A stretch of DNA of 64,000 nucleotides from Thainema sp966674685 (lineage in GTDB: Bacteria > Cyanobacteriota > Cyanobacteriia > Phormidesmidales > Phormidesmidaceae). Position 1 is the stretch's first letter, and the number at the start of each line of letters is the position of its first letter. The stretch spans positions 19,648 to 83,647 of the forward strand of contig CBKWJC010000017.1 in the NCBI GenBank assembly GCA_966674685.1, given 5' to 3'. Both the position numbers and the translations under genes were made by a program. The notes beneath the pieces are model-generated. The model made no database searches. It was given only the letters and a program-made list of their open reading frames with translations, and was not told the origin of the DNA. Shown piece after piece: positions 8,322 through 17,069 of the stretch.

Positions 8322-9650
8322 TTAATGAGTTTGCTCAGTCACATACTGAGTCAAGGTTTGCTGCAGTTCCGCCACCGGAATGCGATTGATAATGTCTTGG
8401 GCAAAGGCATAAATCAGCAGTCGCTGAGCGTTGTCCTGGCTAATGCCGCGACTCTGTAGATAGAAGACCTCATCCGCTTCGAGCTGGCTGATCGTCGCGC
8501 CGTGAGCACACTTGACGTTATCGGCCACAATCTCAAGCTGCGGCTTGGTATCCACTCGCGCCTTGTCTGACAGCAGCAGGTTGCGGTTGAGCTGACTAGC
8601 ATTGGTCAACTGAGCAGCACGGGGCACGAAAATCTTGCCGTTGAATACCGCATGGGCCTGATCATCGACAATATTTTTCTGAATCTGGTCAGCGGTGCCG
8701 TGGGGTTGACTATAGTGAATCGCGCTGTGGGTATCTGCGACCTGCTTTCCGGTCAGCAGCGACAGTCCGTATACATTAGTTTCCGTCTGTGGCCCCGTTT
8801 GGAAAATATCGATATTGTGCCGAGACACCTGACCGCCAAGTGCGATCGCATTTAACGTATATCGACTATCACGAGCCTGAGATACTGCCGTTTTACCGAT
8901 ATGAAATGTTTGGTTAGTATCCCGCTGCACTCGCGTGTGATTCACCTGCGCGTTTTCGTCCAGCCAAATTTCAGTCACGGCATTGGTGAACTGAGCGGTA
9001 TCGCCAAAGCCGATGTAGTCTTCGACTAGCGTGACGGCACTGCTGGATTCAGCCACGACGAGTGCGCGAGGTTGAGCGAGCTGATTTGCTGTTGCCGTAC
9101 TCGCGAACAGCAGATGCAAAGGAGCTTCAATCACCTGATTGCGCGGAATCCAGACAATCGCTGCATCTTGGAACCCTGCCGCATTCAGAGCGGTGAAGAC
9201 CTCATTGCCGCCTTTTTGCTGCCCCAAATAGGCCGAGAGCTTGTCGCCTTCTAGCGTATCTAGATTGCCGACAACGACTCCATTGGGTAAACCCGCCGTT
9301 GTGGATAATTTTGGCGCATAGCGACCATCGACAAACACTAGTCGCGTCTTGGCTTCAGTTAAGGCATAACCTTCAATCTGCTTAGCATTCACTGAACCAG
9401 AAGCGGCAACAGGCTGAAACTCGGTGCCCAGCATGGCTGACAGGTCGGTGAACTTCCACTCCTCATCGCGGGTTGAGGGAAAGGTTTGTTCGTGGACGAG
9501 GGCAGAAGTGCGATCGCGCAATTCATCCAGCCAGTTACCCTGATTGGCGCGAACGGAACGCTCCAGAAGCCCTTTTAAGTAAGCCTGCCGCTCAGCGGCA
9601 GCTTTGCTCTGGGGCGGAGCTTGCGTTTCGGGAGAGACTTGGATGGTCAT
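8322..9650 (-). CDS. sufD: Fe-S cluster assembly protein SufD
   Basis: 442 residues. The C-terminal half carries the SufB/SufD beta-helix core with DTHSAIHYSQPHG, KARVDTKPQLEIVADNVKCAHGATIS and QLEADEVFYLQSRGIS, all typical of SufD. The cysteine in VKCAHGA and the preceding histidine-rich segment match the cluster-forming region at the SufB-SufD interface. SufD partners SufB and the SufC ATPase in the scaffold complex. It overlaps sufC by 4 bp (ATGA), indicating translational coupling. Confidence 0.96.
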   Translation of the reverse strand: MTIQVSPETQAPPQSKAAAERQAYLKGLLERSVRANQGNWLDELRDRTSALVHEQTFPSTRDEEWKFTDLSAMLGTEFQPVAASGSVNAKQIEGYALTEAKTRLVFVDGRYAPKLSTTAGLPNGVVVGNLDTLEGDKLSAYLGQQKGGNEVFTALNAAGFQDAAIVWIPRNQVIEAPLHLLFASTATANQLAQPRALVVAESSSAVTLVEDYIGFGDTAQFTNAVTEIWLDENAQVNHTRVQRDTNQTFHIGKTAVSQARDSRYTLNAIALGGQVSRHNIDIFQTGPQTETNVYGLSLLTGKQVADTHSAIHYSQPHGTADQIQKNIVDDQAHAVFNGKIFVPRAAQLTNASQLNRNLLLSDKARVDTKPQLEIVADNVKCAHGATISQLEADEVFYLQSRGISQDNAQRLLIYAFAQDIINRIPVAELQQTLTQYVTEQTH

Positions 9651-10438
9651 ACGGCAGCCACCTCCACTTGGTTCTCTGCCAGAATCCAGTCATAGCCACG
9701 GGATTCGAGTTCTTCGGCCAGTTCCTTACCGCCCGTGCGGAGAATTCGGCCTTGAGCCATGACGTGAACGAAATCGGGCTGAATGTAGTTCAGCAGCCGC
9801 TGGTAGTGGGTAATCAGCAGAACGCTGTTTTCGGGCGTCGTGATCTGATTGACGCCACCCGCCACGGTTTTGAGCGCGTCAATGTCGAGACCGGAATCGG
9901 TTTCATCCAGAATGGCCAGCTTCGGCTCTAGCAGCGCCATCTGCAGGATTTCGTTGCGCTTCTTCTCGCCACCGGAGAACCCCTCATTGACGCTGCGGCT
10001 CAAGAAGCTAGGATCCATCTTGACAACATCCAGCTTTTCTTGAATCAGCTCGTCAAAGTCGAAGGAATCCAGTTCCTCTAGTCCCTGCTGCTGCCGATGG
10101 GCATTGTAGGAAACGCGCAGAAAGTCGAGATTGCTGACGCCTGGGATTTCAATCGGGTACTGAAACGCCAGGAAAATGCCAGCCCAAGCCCGCTCTTCCG
10201 CTTCTAGCTCAGATAGATCCTGACCCCGGAACAGGATTTCGCCACCTGTCACGGTGTAATCGGGATGACCCGCCAAAATCTTGGAGAAGGTACTCTTACC
10301 GGAACCATTCGGCCCCATAATGGCGTGGATTTCGCCTGCCTTAATGTCTAAATTCAAGCCTTTCAGAATTTGCACGCCATCGACCTCGGCTGTGAGGTCT
10401 TTGACCGAAAGAATGACTTCTGCGTTCTCGTTAATCAC
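9647..10438 (-). CDS. sufC: SufC ATPase of the Fe-S scaffold complex
   Basis: 263 residues, an ABC-type soluble ATPase. Walker A is GPNGSGKSTF (about 42-51), the signature is FSGGEKKRNEI and Walker B is LAILDETDSGLD, with the SufC-type insertion DETDSGLD. It drives conformational changes of SufBD during cluster assembly in the cytoplasm. The gap to sufB is 103 bp, and it overlaps sufD by 4 bp. Confidence 0.97.
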   Translation of the reverse strand: MINENAEVILSVKDLTAEVDGVQILKGLNLDIKAGEIHAIMGPNGSGKSTFSKILAGHPDYTVTGGEILFRGQDLSELEAEERAWAGIFLAFQYPIEIPGVSNLDFLRVSYNAHRQQQGLEELDSFDFDELIQEKLDVVKMDPSFLSRSVNEGFSGGEKKRNEILQMALLEPKLAILDETDSGLDIDALKTVAGGVNQITTPENSVLLITHYQRLLNYIQPDFVHVMAQGRILRTGGKELAEELESRGYDWILAENQVEVAAV

Positions 10439-10541
10439 GGCTCAATCTACGTCCTAACTCGTCCTAATGGTGTCCTAAATCGTTCCTAATTGTTACTGTA
10501 TGCCTTTATGCACATCGAGCGATAGCATTACGCAATACTCA

Positions 10542-11984
10542 CTAACCGACTGAATTTTCTAGCTTCAGCGCTAGCAGACGATCCGCTTCTACCGCAAATT
10601 CCATCGGCAGCTCGTTAAACACATCCTTACAGAAGCCGCTGATAATCATGGAGACAGCGTCCTCTTCGGAAATGCCGCGCTGAGCAAAGTAGAAGAGCTG
10701 ATCCTCGCCAATCTTGGAGGTTGATGCTTCGTGCTCCACCTTGGATCGATTGTTTTGTACCTGGATATAGGGGAAGGTATTGGCCGAGGACGTATCGCCA
10801 ATCAGCATTGAATCGCACTGGGAATAGTTGCGCGCTCCTTCTGCTTTCGGGCCAATTTTGACCAGACCCCGGTAGCTATTCTTGGACTTGCCCGCCGAGA
10901 TGCCCTTGGAAATAATGGTGCTGCGGGTGTTCTTGCCGATGTGGATCATCTTGGTGCCCGTGTCGGCCTGCTGATAGTTATTGGTCAGCGCCACCGAGTA
11001 GAACTCGCCGACGGAGTTGTCGCCTTTGAGGACGCAACTGGGGTACTTCCAGGTGATGGCGGAACCTGTCTCGACCTGCGTCCAGGAAATCTTGGAGTTG
11101 ACGCCCGCACAGAGACCGCGCTTGGTCACAAAGTTGTAAATGCCGCCTTTGCCTTCTTCGTTGCCAGCGTACCAGTTCTGGACGGTGGAATACTTGATTT
11201 CAGCGTTGTCGAGCGCGACTAGCTCAACCACGGCGGCATGGAGCTGGTTGGTGTCGAACATGGGTGCCGTGCAGCCTTCCAGGTAAGTGACAGAGCTGCC
11301 TTCGTCGGCCACAATCAGCGTCCGCTCAAACTGGCCGGACTCGCCGTTGTTAATCCGGAAGTAGGTGGACAGATCCATCGGGCACTTGACGCCTTTGGGA
11401 ATGTAGACGAACGATCCGTCACTAAACACAGCGGAGTTCAGGGCAGCATAGTAGTTGTCGCCTGTGGGGACAACGCTGCCTAGATACTTTTCGACTAGCT
11501 CGGGAAACTCTTTAACCGCTTCTGAAATGGAGCAGAAGATCACGCCAACCTCAGCCAGCTTCTCGCGGAACGTCGTGGCAACGGAAACGCTGTCGAAGAT
11601 CGCGTCAACTGCAACGTTCACATTGGCTAGACGCTTCTGTTCAGATAGCGGAATACCTAACTTCTCAAAGGTTTCCAGCAGAGCCGGATCAACTTCATCT
11701 AGGCTGCCCAGCTTCTCTTTCTTCTTGGGCGCTGAGTAGTAAACAATCTTCTGATAGTCAATTGGCGGATATTGCACATTGGGCCAGGTTGGCTCCTGCA
11801 TCTTGAGCCATTGGCGATAGGCTTTCAGCCGGAAGTTGAGCATGAACTCAGGTTCATCCTTTTTAGCTGAAATGGCGCGCACGACCTCTTCACTGAGTCC
11901 AGGGGGTAGAGAGTCGGACTCAATGTCGGTGATAAACCCGTACTTATACGGTTGATTGACAAGCGTTTTAACAGATGTACTCAT
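10542..11984 (-). CDS. sufB: Fe-S cluster assembly protein SufB
   Basis: 480 residues from ATG 11984 (MSTSVKTLVNQPYKYGF), the usual SufB start; an in-frame upstream ATG at 12098 would add 38 residues without family resemblance. Family segments include GDNYYAALNSAVFSDGSF, SSVTYLEGCTAPM and SQCDSMLIGDTSSANTFPY. SufB is the scaffold on which nascent clusters form. It is the first core gene of the operon; ftrC lies 187 bp upstream on the same strand. Confidence 0.96.
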   Translation of the reverse strand: MSTSVKTLVNQPYKYGFITDIESDSLPPGLSEEVVRAISAKKDEPEFMLNFRLKAYRQWLKMQEPTWPNVQYPPIDYQKIVYYSAPKKKEKLGSLDEVDPALLETFEKLGIPLSEQKRLANVNVAVDAIFDSVSVATTFREKLAEVGVIFCSISEAVKEFPELVEKYLGSVVPTGDNYYAALNSAVFSDGSFVYIPKGVKCPMDLSTYFRINNGESGQFERTLIVADEGSSVTYLEGCTAPMFDTNQLHAAVVELVALDNAEIKYSTVQNWYAGNEEGKGGIYNFVTKRGLCAGVNSKISWTQVETGSAITWKYPSCVLKGDNSVGEFYSVALTNNYQQADTGTKMIHIGKNTRSTIISKGISAGKSKNSYRGLVKIGPKAEGARNYSQCDSMLIGDTSSANTFPYIQVQNNRSKVEHEASTSKIGEDQLFYFAQRGISEEDAVSMIISGFCKDVFNELPMEFAVEADRLLALKLENSVG

Positions 11985-12171
11985 GGGTAACTTAAATGCT
12001 CTCGACTCTCTTCTCTCAGCAGGATCTCTTGGATAGATAGTGGTTGCTGCGGTTGCGGGGGTGGCAATGTGCGATCGCACTTGATATACCGTGCTCAATT
12101 TATGACATCTGATACATCATTACGTCGCACATCTTCTTTTGTAAGCGCTCCGAATGAAGCCGCCTGGAGGC

Positions 12172-12537
12172 TTAGTACTTACTCGTCTCAGCCCGGATTT
12201 GTTCAAACGTAATTTCCTGGCTTTCACCCGCAAAGTCATTATCTGGGGTCAGGAACAACATACAGTGGCATTCCTTCCGCTCGCGCATGGGAACGCAAGG
12301 ACAGTTCCAGTAAGCTGCGGCAACCTCAGCTTCTTTGTCCTCATAATGACGGCAGGGACACAGCGGAGCACCTAGCTCCTCCTTGTGCTTGGCTAGCCCT
12401 TCAATCACCACAGCCGTCACACCTGGGTCTACACAAAAGTAGGTGCCCGTGCGCTTGGCATAGGTTTCTGAAAAGTTTCGCATCGCCTCTAAATTTTTAT
12501 CGGATGCTTGCTTTGCTTCTGTCGGTACTGAATTCAT
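12172..12537 (-). CDS. ftrC: Ferredoxin-thioredoxin reductase, catalytic chain
   Basis: 121 residues. The cysteine signature is complete: CVDPGV, CPCRHY, NCPCVPM and ECHCMLF provide the 4Fe-4S ligands and the redox-active disulfide of the FTR catalytic subunit. The enzyme passes electrons from photoreduced ferredoxin to thioredoxin, which then activates Calvin-cycle enzymes. The variable chain (ftrV) is not in this window. It lies between sufR (divergent) and sufB (same strand); because it needs an Fe-S cluster, shared control with suf is plausible. An imperfect AAGCC/GGCTT hairpin overlaps its stop. Confidence 0.95.
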   Translation of the reverse strand: MNSVPTEAKQASDKNLEAMRNFSETYAKRTGTYFCVDPGVTAVVIEGLAKHKEELGAPLCPCRHYEDKEAEVAAAYWNCPCVPMRERKECHCMLFLTPDNDFAGESQEITFEQIRAETSKY

Positions 12538-12619
12538 TTCGATCAGGTGCAGGACAACCAGTTAATTTTATAATTAAAGCAACAACTCTATTGCTTATAT
12601 CTATTGTAGGCTACTTTAG

Positions 12620-12633
12620 AAACATAAAAGTTG
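12620..12633. promoter_or_regulatory. Candidate SufR operator
   Basis: The sequence AAAC-ATAAAA-GTTG differs at one base from the CAAC-N6-GTTG inverted repeat that I recall as the SufR target in Synechocystis. It lies 83 bp upstream of ftrC and 270 bp upstream of sufR. No such motif is seen in the 187 bp directly before sufB. Confidence 0.45.
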
Positions 12634-12854
12634 TCAAAGTCCAGCCGAACTATTTTTAGAGGCGGTATCCCGTACTTAATCTATGTGAATCGCTCAGTGC
12701 TGGTGAGGCAATGTCTGTCGTATCGGCGTTGTACAACGGCACACAGCGAGTTTCTATCTATGGATTTCAGCGCGATTCGCCTTATTACCGTAAATCGCGC
12801 ACTTTAAAAATCGCGAACAGTAATCACGCACAGTGAATCGCGGCAGGCCAGTCA

Positions 12855-12888
12855 GTACGCACATTCGGTACGCACATCAGTACGCACA
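12855..12888 (+). repeat. Three GTACGCACA direct repeats before sufR
   Basis: Copies at 12855-12863, 12868-12876 and 12880-12888, spaced 13 and 12 bp. The last ends 15 bp before the chosen sufR start, so they lie in the leader or core promoter. Confidence 0.7.
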
Positions 12889-12903
12889 AATATGGGGAAG
12901 ACA

Positions 12904-13581
12904 ATGTCAACGACCCAGTCTACTTCGACGAAGCATGACATTTTAGAATATTTGCTGAAACACGGAGAGGCGAATGCTCATGATTTAGCGGAGCATCTGG
13001 ATATCAGTCCGCAAGCGGTGCGCCGCCACTTGAAAGATCTAGAATCAGAATCCCTGATTCAGCACCACGCGATTCAAGAAGGCATGGGGCGACCCAATCA
13101 TAAATATTCCTTGAGCCAAGAAGGGCGCGATCGCTTTCCGGCTCAGTATGATGAATTTGCGATTTCGCTGCTGGATACGCTGACTGAAACCGTTGGCCAA
13201 GAGCAGGTCGGCACTATTCTGCAAAAGCAGTGGGAGCGCAAAGCCAAGGAGTATCGCGAACATCTCGGTCAGCAGCCGCTTGCCGAACGAGTGGCGGCAC
13301 TGGTGGAACTCCGGCGCGCCGAAGGCTACATGGCCGAGTGGTATCGGGTGGAAAAAGATGAATCTGAGAAATCCGAGCCGTCTGAACCGTCTGAACCTAA
13401 ATTCATCATCACGGAATATAACTGCGCCATTTCCCAGATTGCGGAATCGTTCCCAAACGTCTGTGACCACGAACTGGACATGTTTCGGGTCGCGCTAGAT
13501 GGCTGTTCCGTGGAGCGGACTCACTGGATTGTCAACGGCGAACATCGCTGCGGCTATTTGATTAAGGCCAAAAATGATTGA
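12904..13581 (+). CDS. sufR: SufR, Fe-S-sensing repressor of the suf operon
   Basis: 225 residues from ATG 12904, which follows GGGGAAG; an ATG at 12892 would add four residues. The N-terminus is a winged helix (DILEYLLKHG, SPQAVRRHLKDLES). The C-terminal part has four cysteines: YNCAISQ, NVCDHEL, DGCSVER and EHRCGYL, the cluster-binding pattern of cyanobacterial SufR. With its cluster it represses sufBCDS and itself. An acidic stretch EKSEPSEPSEP lies before the cysteine region and looks like a lineage-specific insertion. Confidence 0.93.
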   Translation: MSTTQSTSTKHDILEYLLKHGEANAHDLAEHLDISPQAVRRHLKDLESESLIQHHAIQEGMGRPNHKYSLSQEGRDRFPAQYDEFAISLLDTLTETVGQEQVGTILQKQWERKAKEYREHLGQQPLAERVAALVELRRAEGYMAEWYRVEKDESEKSEPSEPSEPKFIITEYNCAISQIAESFPNVCDHELDMFRVALDGCSVERTHWIVNGEHRCGYLIKAKND

Positions 13582-13972
13582 TGCCTGGGGGCGAATGGTG
13601 TAGAGGGCGAATGGCGTAGAGGGCGAATGGCCATTCGCCCCTACGGGAACGACATGCCTTGTAGGTCGGGTTGAGGTACGAAACCCGATGATTCTGATGC
13701 TTTGCGATCGCAAGACAATGTGACCTCGCAGACCCGATTAAGTCATTCCCTTTAGCGCTACAGATGAGTTCAGTGCTGAGGAGTGAGGGCTGATGTGCAA
13801 TTACGCCTCACGCCTCACTCCTCTCGCCTCACTTCTCTCGCCTCACGATACTGACAGTTGATGTGTAGCCATAGTTAAGAGAAACGATATGACCAATGTG
13901 GTCAGGCTTGTGAGTTAATGGGCTTATGGTAAAACGGCTCTAGAGCCGACACATTTGGATTGAGGCGAAACT
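13582..13972. other. Intergenic region with tandem and palindromic repeats
   Basis: No gene is seen. It holds the GGCGAATGG repeats at 13590-13640, a GTAGGTCGGGTTGAGG..GAAACCC motif near 13670-13690 that recurs in altered form near 54805, a HIP1 site, and a run of CCTCAC repeats (13805-13855) partly complementary to GAGGAGTGAGG at 13779. Confidence 0.6.
13590..13640 (+). repeat. Tandem GGCGAATGG units ending in a palindrome
   Basis: Two 16-bp units (13590-13605, 13606-13621) differ at one base and a third merges into the perfect 20-bp palindrome at 13621-13640 (GGGCGAATGG and its complement). It may serve as the sufR terminator. Similar palindromes are common between cyanobacterial genes. 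Confidence 0.75.
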
Positions 13973-14662
13973 GTGCATTTGTTAATTCCAGCGGCGGGCA
14001 TGGGGCGACGGATGAAGAGCGATCGCAACAAGCTGCTGCTGTCGCTGCTTGGCCGATCGCTGATTGAATGGAACCTGCGGGCAATTGATCAGGCTGAATC
14101 GATTACCTGGATCGGCATTATTGGCCAACCGACTGACCAGCCGGATTTAGAGGCAATTGTGGCGGACTTGAACCTGAGTAAACCCGTCGAGTTCATCATT
14201 GGCGGCGCAACTCGGCAGGAATCAGTCTATAACGGTTTGCAAGCTTTGCCGGATGATGCGACGTATGTGCTGATTCATGATGGCGCGCGCTGTTTGGCCA
14301 CGCCGGATTTGCTCAACCGCTGTGCGGCAGCATTAGAAACCTGTCCCGGATTCATTGCCGCTGTGCCCGTCAAGGACACGATCAAAGTGGTAGATGATCA
14401 GCACCGGATTAAAGACACGCCCGATCGCAGCTATCTGTGGGCGGCGCAAACGCCCCAGGGCTTTGAGGTGCAAACGCTGAAGGACTGTCACGATAAAGGA
14501 CGGCAGCTCGGTTGGGAAGTAACTGATGATGCCGCCCTGTTTGAAAAATGCGGCTTGCCCGTGCAGATCGTCGAGGGCGAAGAGACCAATTTGAAGGTAA
14601 CGACCCCAGTTGATCTTGCGATCGCAGAATTTATCCTCCGCCAGCGACAGGAATTACCCTAA
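13973..14662 (+). CDS. ispD: 2-C-methyl-D-erythritol 4-phosphate cytidylyltransferase
   Basis: 229 residues from a GTG start preceded by GAGG. CTP-binding motif PAAGMGRRMKSDRNK, then IHDGARCLATPDLL, AAQTPQGFE and EGEETNLKVTTPVDL, all diagnostic of IspD. It converts MEP plus CTP to CDP-ME in the plastid-type isoprenoid pathway that feeds carotenoids, chlorophyll phytol and quinones. It converges on purK with a 15-bp gap and no clear terminator. Confidence 0.95.
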   Translation: MHLLIPAAGMGRRMKSDRNKLLLSLLGRSLIEWNLRAIDQAESITWIGIIGQPTDQPDLEAIVADLNLSKPVEFIIGGATRQESVYNGLQALPDDATYVLIHDGARCLATPDLLNRCAAALETCPGFIAAVPVKDTIKVVDDQHRIKDTPDRSYLWAAQTPQGFEVQTLKDCHDKGRQLGWEVTDDAALFEKCGLPVQIVEGEETNLKVTTPVDLAIAEFILRQRQELP

Positions 14663-14677
14663 GACAGGTAAGCGCCA

Positions 14678-15826
14678 TCAAGCCTTGCCATACCAAATTT
14701 GTTCCGCTTGAGCCGCGAGCTGACGTGCCCGATCCCAGTCAGGCTGATCGAGCAGAATCGTGGCGTGGCCCAGTTTGCGTCCGGGGCGAGAATCCGCTTT
14801 GCCGTACCAGTGAACGGCTGCGCCCGGAATTTGGGCAAGCTGCTGTCGCCGTTCCGCGTAGTCGGATTGGGAATGCTCAAAGCCAAGCAGGTTGACCATC
14901 ACTGCCGCTTGGCAGTTTTTGAAAGCGACGCTGCCCAGAGGATAGCCACAAACCGCGCGGAGCTGCTGCTCAAACTGAGAGGTTTCGCTGGCGTCCAGCG
15001 TGTAGTGGCCGGAGTTGTGGGTGCGGGGGGCAATCTCGTTGACCAGGACGCGATTGTCAGGTGTCAGAAAAAGTTCAATGCCGAAGATGCCCACCACGTC
15101 TAGCTGTGTCAGGAGGGTTTTCGCTATTTCCTGTACCTGATCTGCGATCGCAGATTCAACATTGGCCGGGGCAAAGACGCGATGGCAAACCTGATTTTCC
15201 TGTTCGGTAACGACGACCGGATAAACGGCAATTTCTCCAGACCGCGATCGCGCCGCCATCACCGCTAGCTCAGCCTGGAACGGCACAAATTCTTCTAGCA
15301 GCACCGGGGCATAGTTCAGCTTTTGCCAGAGTTGAGCGAGGTCGTTCAGCGTTTTCAGAATAAACGTGCCCTGACCGTCATAGCCGTGCCGCCTGGTTTT
15401 CAGCACCACCGGAAAGCCCAGTTCCGTTAGCCGATCCGCATCGTCCTCATCTTCTAGCGTGATAAATCGCGGCGTTGGTAGCCCAATCGACTGGAGATAG
15501 CAGCGCTGATCATACTTATCCAGGAGCGGACGCAGTGCATCCAGGCGGGGACAGAAGAGCGTGCCCGCATCTTCTATGGGGGCCAGCCGATGCAGATCAA
15601 TAAATTCATTCTCAAACGTAATCACGTCGCAGCGCAGCGCCAAATTTGCGGTCGCCTTAGCATCCGCGACCGGAGCCAAAATTGTTTCAGTTGCGATCGC
15701 AACGGCTGGATCACTGGCGCTTGGGGTTTGAATAATCAAGTCAAGTTGAAGTGTCGCTGCTCCATCGGCCATCATCCAGGCCAACTGCCCACCCCCAACT
15801 ACTCCGACTCGGCGCGCTTTACTCAT
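14678..15826 (-). CDS. purK: 5-(carboxyamino)imidazole ribonucleotide synthase
   Basis: 382 residues from ATG 15826 (MSKARRVGVVGGGQLAWMM), where family similarity begins; an in-frame ATG at 15904 would add 26 unrelated residues. ATP-grasp features: GGGQLAWMM, VLKTRRHGYDGQGTF, LLEEFVPFQAELAV, and VNEIAPRTHNSGHYT with TSQFEQQLRAVCG. PurK carboxylates AIR with ATP and bicarbonate to N5-CAIR in purine synthesis; purE is not in this window. It is divergent from galE. Confidence 0.93.
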   Translation of the reverse strand: MSKARRVGVVGGGQLAWMMADGAATLQLDLIIQTPSASDPAVAIATETILAPVADAKATANLALRCDVITFENEFIDLHRLAPIEDAGTLFCPRLDALRPLLDKYDQRCYLQSIGLPTPRFITLEDEDDADRLTELGFPVVLKTRRHGYDGQGTFILKTLNDLAQLWQKLNYAPVLLEEFVPFQAELAVMAARSRSGEIAVYPVVVTEQENQVCHRVFAPANVESAIADQVQEIAKTLLTQLDVVGIFGIELFLTPDNRVLVNEIAPRTHNSGHYTLDASETSQFEQQLRAVCGYPLGSVAFKNCQAAVMVNLLGFEHSQSDYAERRQQLAQIPGAAVHWYGKADSRPGRKLGHATILLDQPDWDRARQLAAQAEQIWYGKA

Positions 15827-16070
15827 AGAACCTGTAGTTCTGCTAACCGCATAGGCCATATTGTCGGGTTTGTGAGCAATGGAGTCAGATTGAAAAGAAG
15901 TCATAGGTCGGGTGCAAATGTGAGGCTAGCAAGGTCGGTATTATAACAATCGCCATAGCCCGTCCAGTCCTATAAATCTAATACAAAGTTCAGGTCAGCG
16001 TGGTTGTAGGATTTTAAAGTGATATGACAGTTTGGGTGTGATAGCTGTAAGCGTTAGGAGTAGAACCGTT

Positions 16071-17069
16071 GTGACTGATGCAAAGCCCCTTGTTTTAGTG
16101 ACTGGTGGAGCTGGATACATTGGCTCCCATGCCGTATTGGCTTTAAAGCAAGCTGGTTACGATGTCCTGATTTTGGACAATCTAGTTTATGGTCATCAAG
16201 ATCTGGTTGAGCAGGTCTTACAGGTTGAGATGATTGTCGGTGACACAGCGGATCGAACGCTGCTGGATCAACTATTTTCGTCCTATAAAATTGCCGCTGT
16301 CATGCACTTTGCGGCCTATGCCTATGTGGGTGAATCCGTCAGCGATCCAGCCAAGTATTACCAAAACAACGTGACGGGAACGCTGACGCTTTTAGAAGCG
16401 ATGAATGCCGCTGGAGTGAAAAACTTTGTCTTCTCCTCCACCTGCGCCAGCTATGGCGTACCGAAGACCAATCCCATTCCCGAAGATCATCCCCAAGACC
16501 CAATCAATCCCTACGGTCGCAGCAAATACATGGTGGAGCAAATCCTGGACGATTTTGACCACGCCTATGACCTGCGCTCTGTGCGCTTCCGCTATTTCAA
16601 CGCCTGCGGAGCCGATCCGGAGGGTCGCCTTGGTGAAGACCACAATCCTGAGACTCACTTAATTCCGTTGGTATTGCAAACCGCATTAGGCAAACGGGAC
16701 TCCATTTCCATTTTCGGCACCGACTATCCTACTCCCGACGGTACCTGCGTCCGCGACTATATTCACGTGACAGATTTAGCGGATGCTCACGTGTTGGGAC
16801 TCAAGTATTTACTCAATGGTGGCGAGACAGCGATTTTCAACCTCGGTAACGGTAACGGTTTTTCCGTGCGGGAAGTGATCGACGTGGCGCGGCAGGTAAC
16901 GGGACGAGATATTCCTGCGGTGGAGTGCGATCGCAGACCGGGTGATCCGCCTGCTCTGGTTGGTAGTAGTGAAAAAGCCCGCTCGATTTTGGGCTGGCAA
17001 CCTCAGTATGCGGATTTGCCAACGATTATTCATCATGCGTGGGATTGGCATCAGAAGCGACATGGTTAG
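16071..17069 (+). CDS. galE: UDP-glucose 4-epimerase GalE
   Basis: 332 residues from GTG 16071, with AGGAG upstream; reading further 5' to TTG 16032 is possible but unlikely. NAD-binding motif TGGAGYIGS at the N-terminus, catalytic Ser/Thr in SSTCASYG and the YxxxK pair in NPYGRSKYMVEQ. It interconverts UDP-glucose and UDP-galactose for polysaccharide and glycolipid synthesis. It stands alone, upstream of a GC-rich hairpin region. Confidence 0.95.
   Translation: MTDAKPLVLVTGGAGYIGSHAVLALKQAGYDVLILDNLVYGHQDLVEQVLQVEMIVGDTADRTLLDQLFSSYKIAAVMHFAAYAYVGESVSDPAKYYQNNVTGTLTLLEAMNAAGVKNFVFSSTCASYGVPKTNPIPEDHPQDPINPYGRSKYMVEQILDDFDHAYDLRSVRFRYFNACGADPEGRLGEDHNPETHLIPLVLQTALGKRDSISIFGTDYPTPDGTCVRDYIHVTDLADAHVLGLKYLLNGGETAIFNLGNGNGFSVREVIDVARQVTGRDIPAVECDRRPGDPPALVGSSEKARSILGWQPQYADLPTIIHHAWDWHQKRHG

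Larger units (their letters stand above)
12538..12903. promoter_or_regulatory. Divergent ftrC-suf / sufR control region
   Basis: The 366-bp region must hold promoters for ftrC and sufR. It contains a candidate SufR operator at 12620-12633, a perfect 12-bp palindrome CGTTGTACAACG at 12727-12738, several ATCGCG repeats between 12790 and 12840, and three GTACGCACA direct repeats (12855-12888) ending just before the sufR ribosome site. Confidence 0.6.

Noticed and set aside
12727..12738. Perfect palindrome CGTTGTACAACG as the SufR operator
   Set aside because: The half-sites are in the opposite order (GTTG..CAAC with a 2-bp spacer) to the CAAC-N6-GTTG motif; the site at 12620 fits better.
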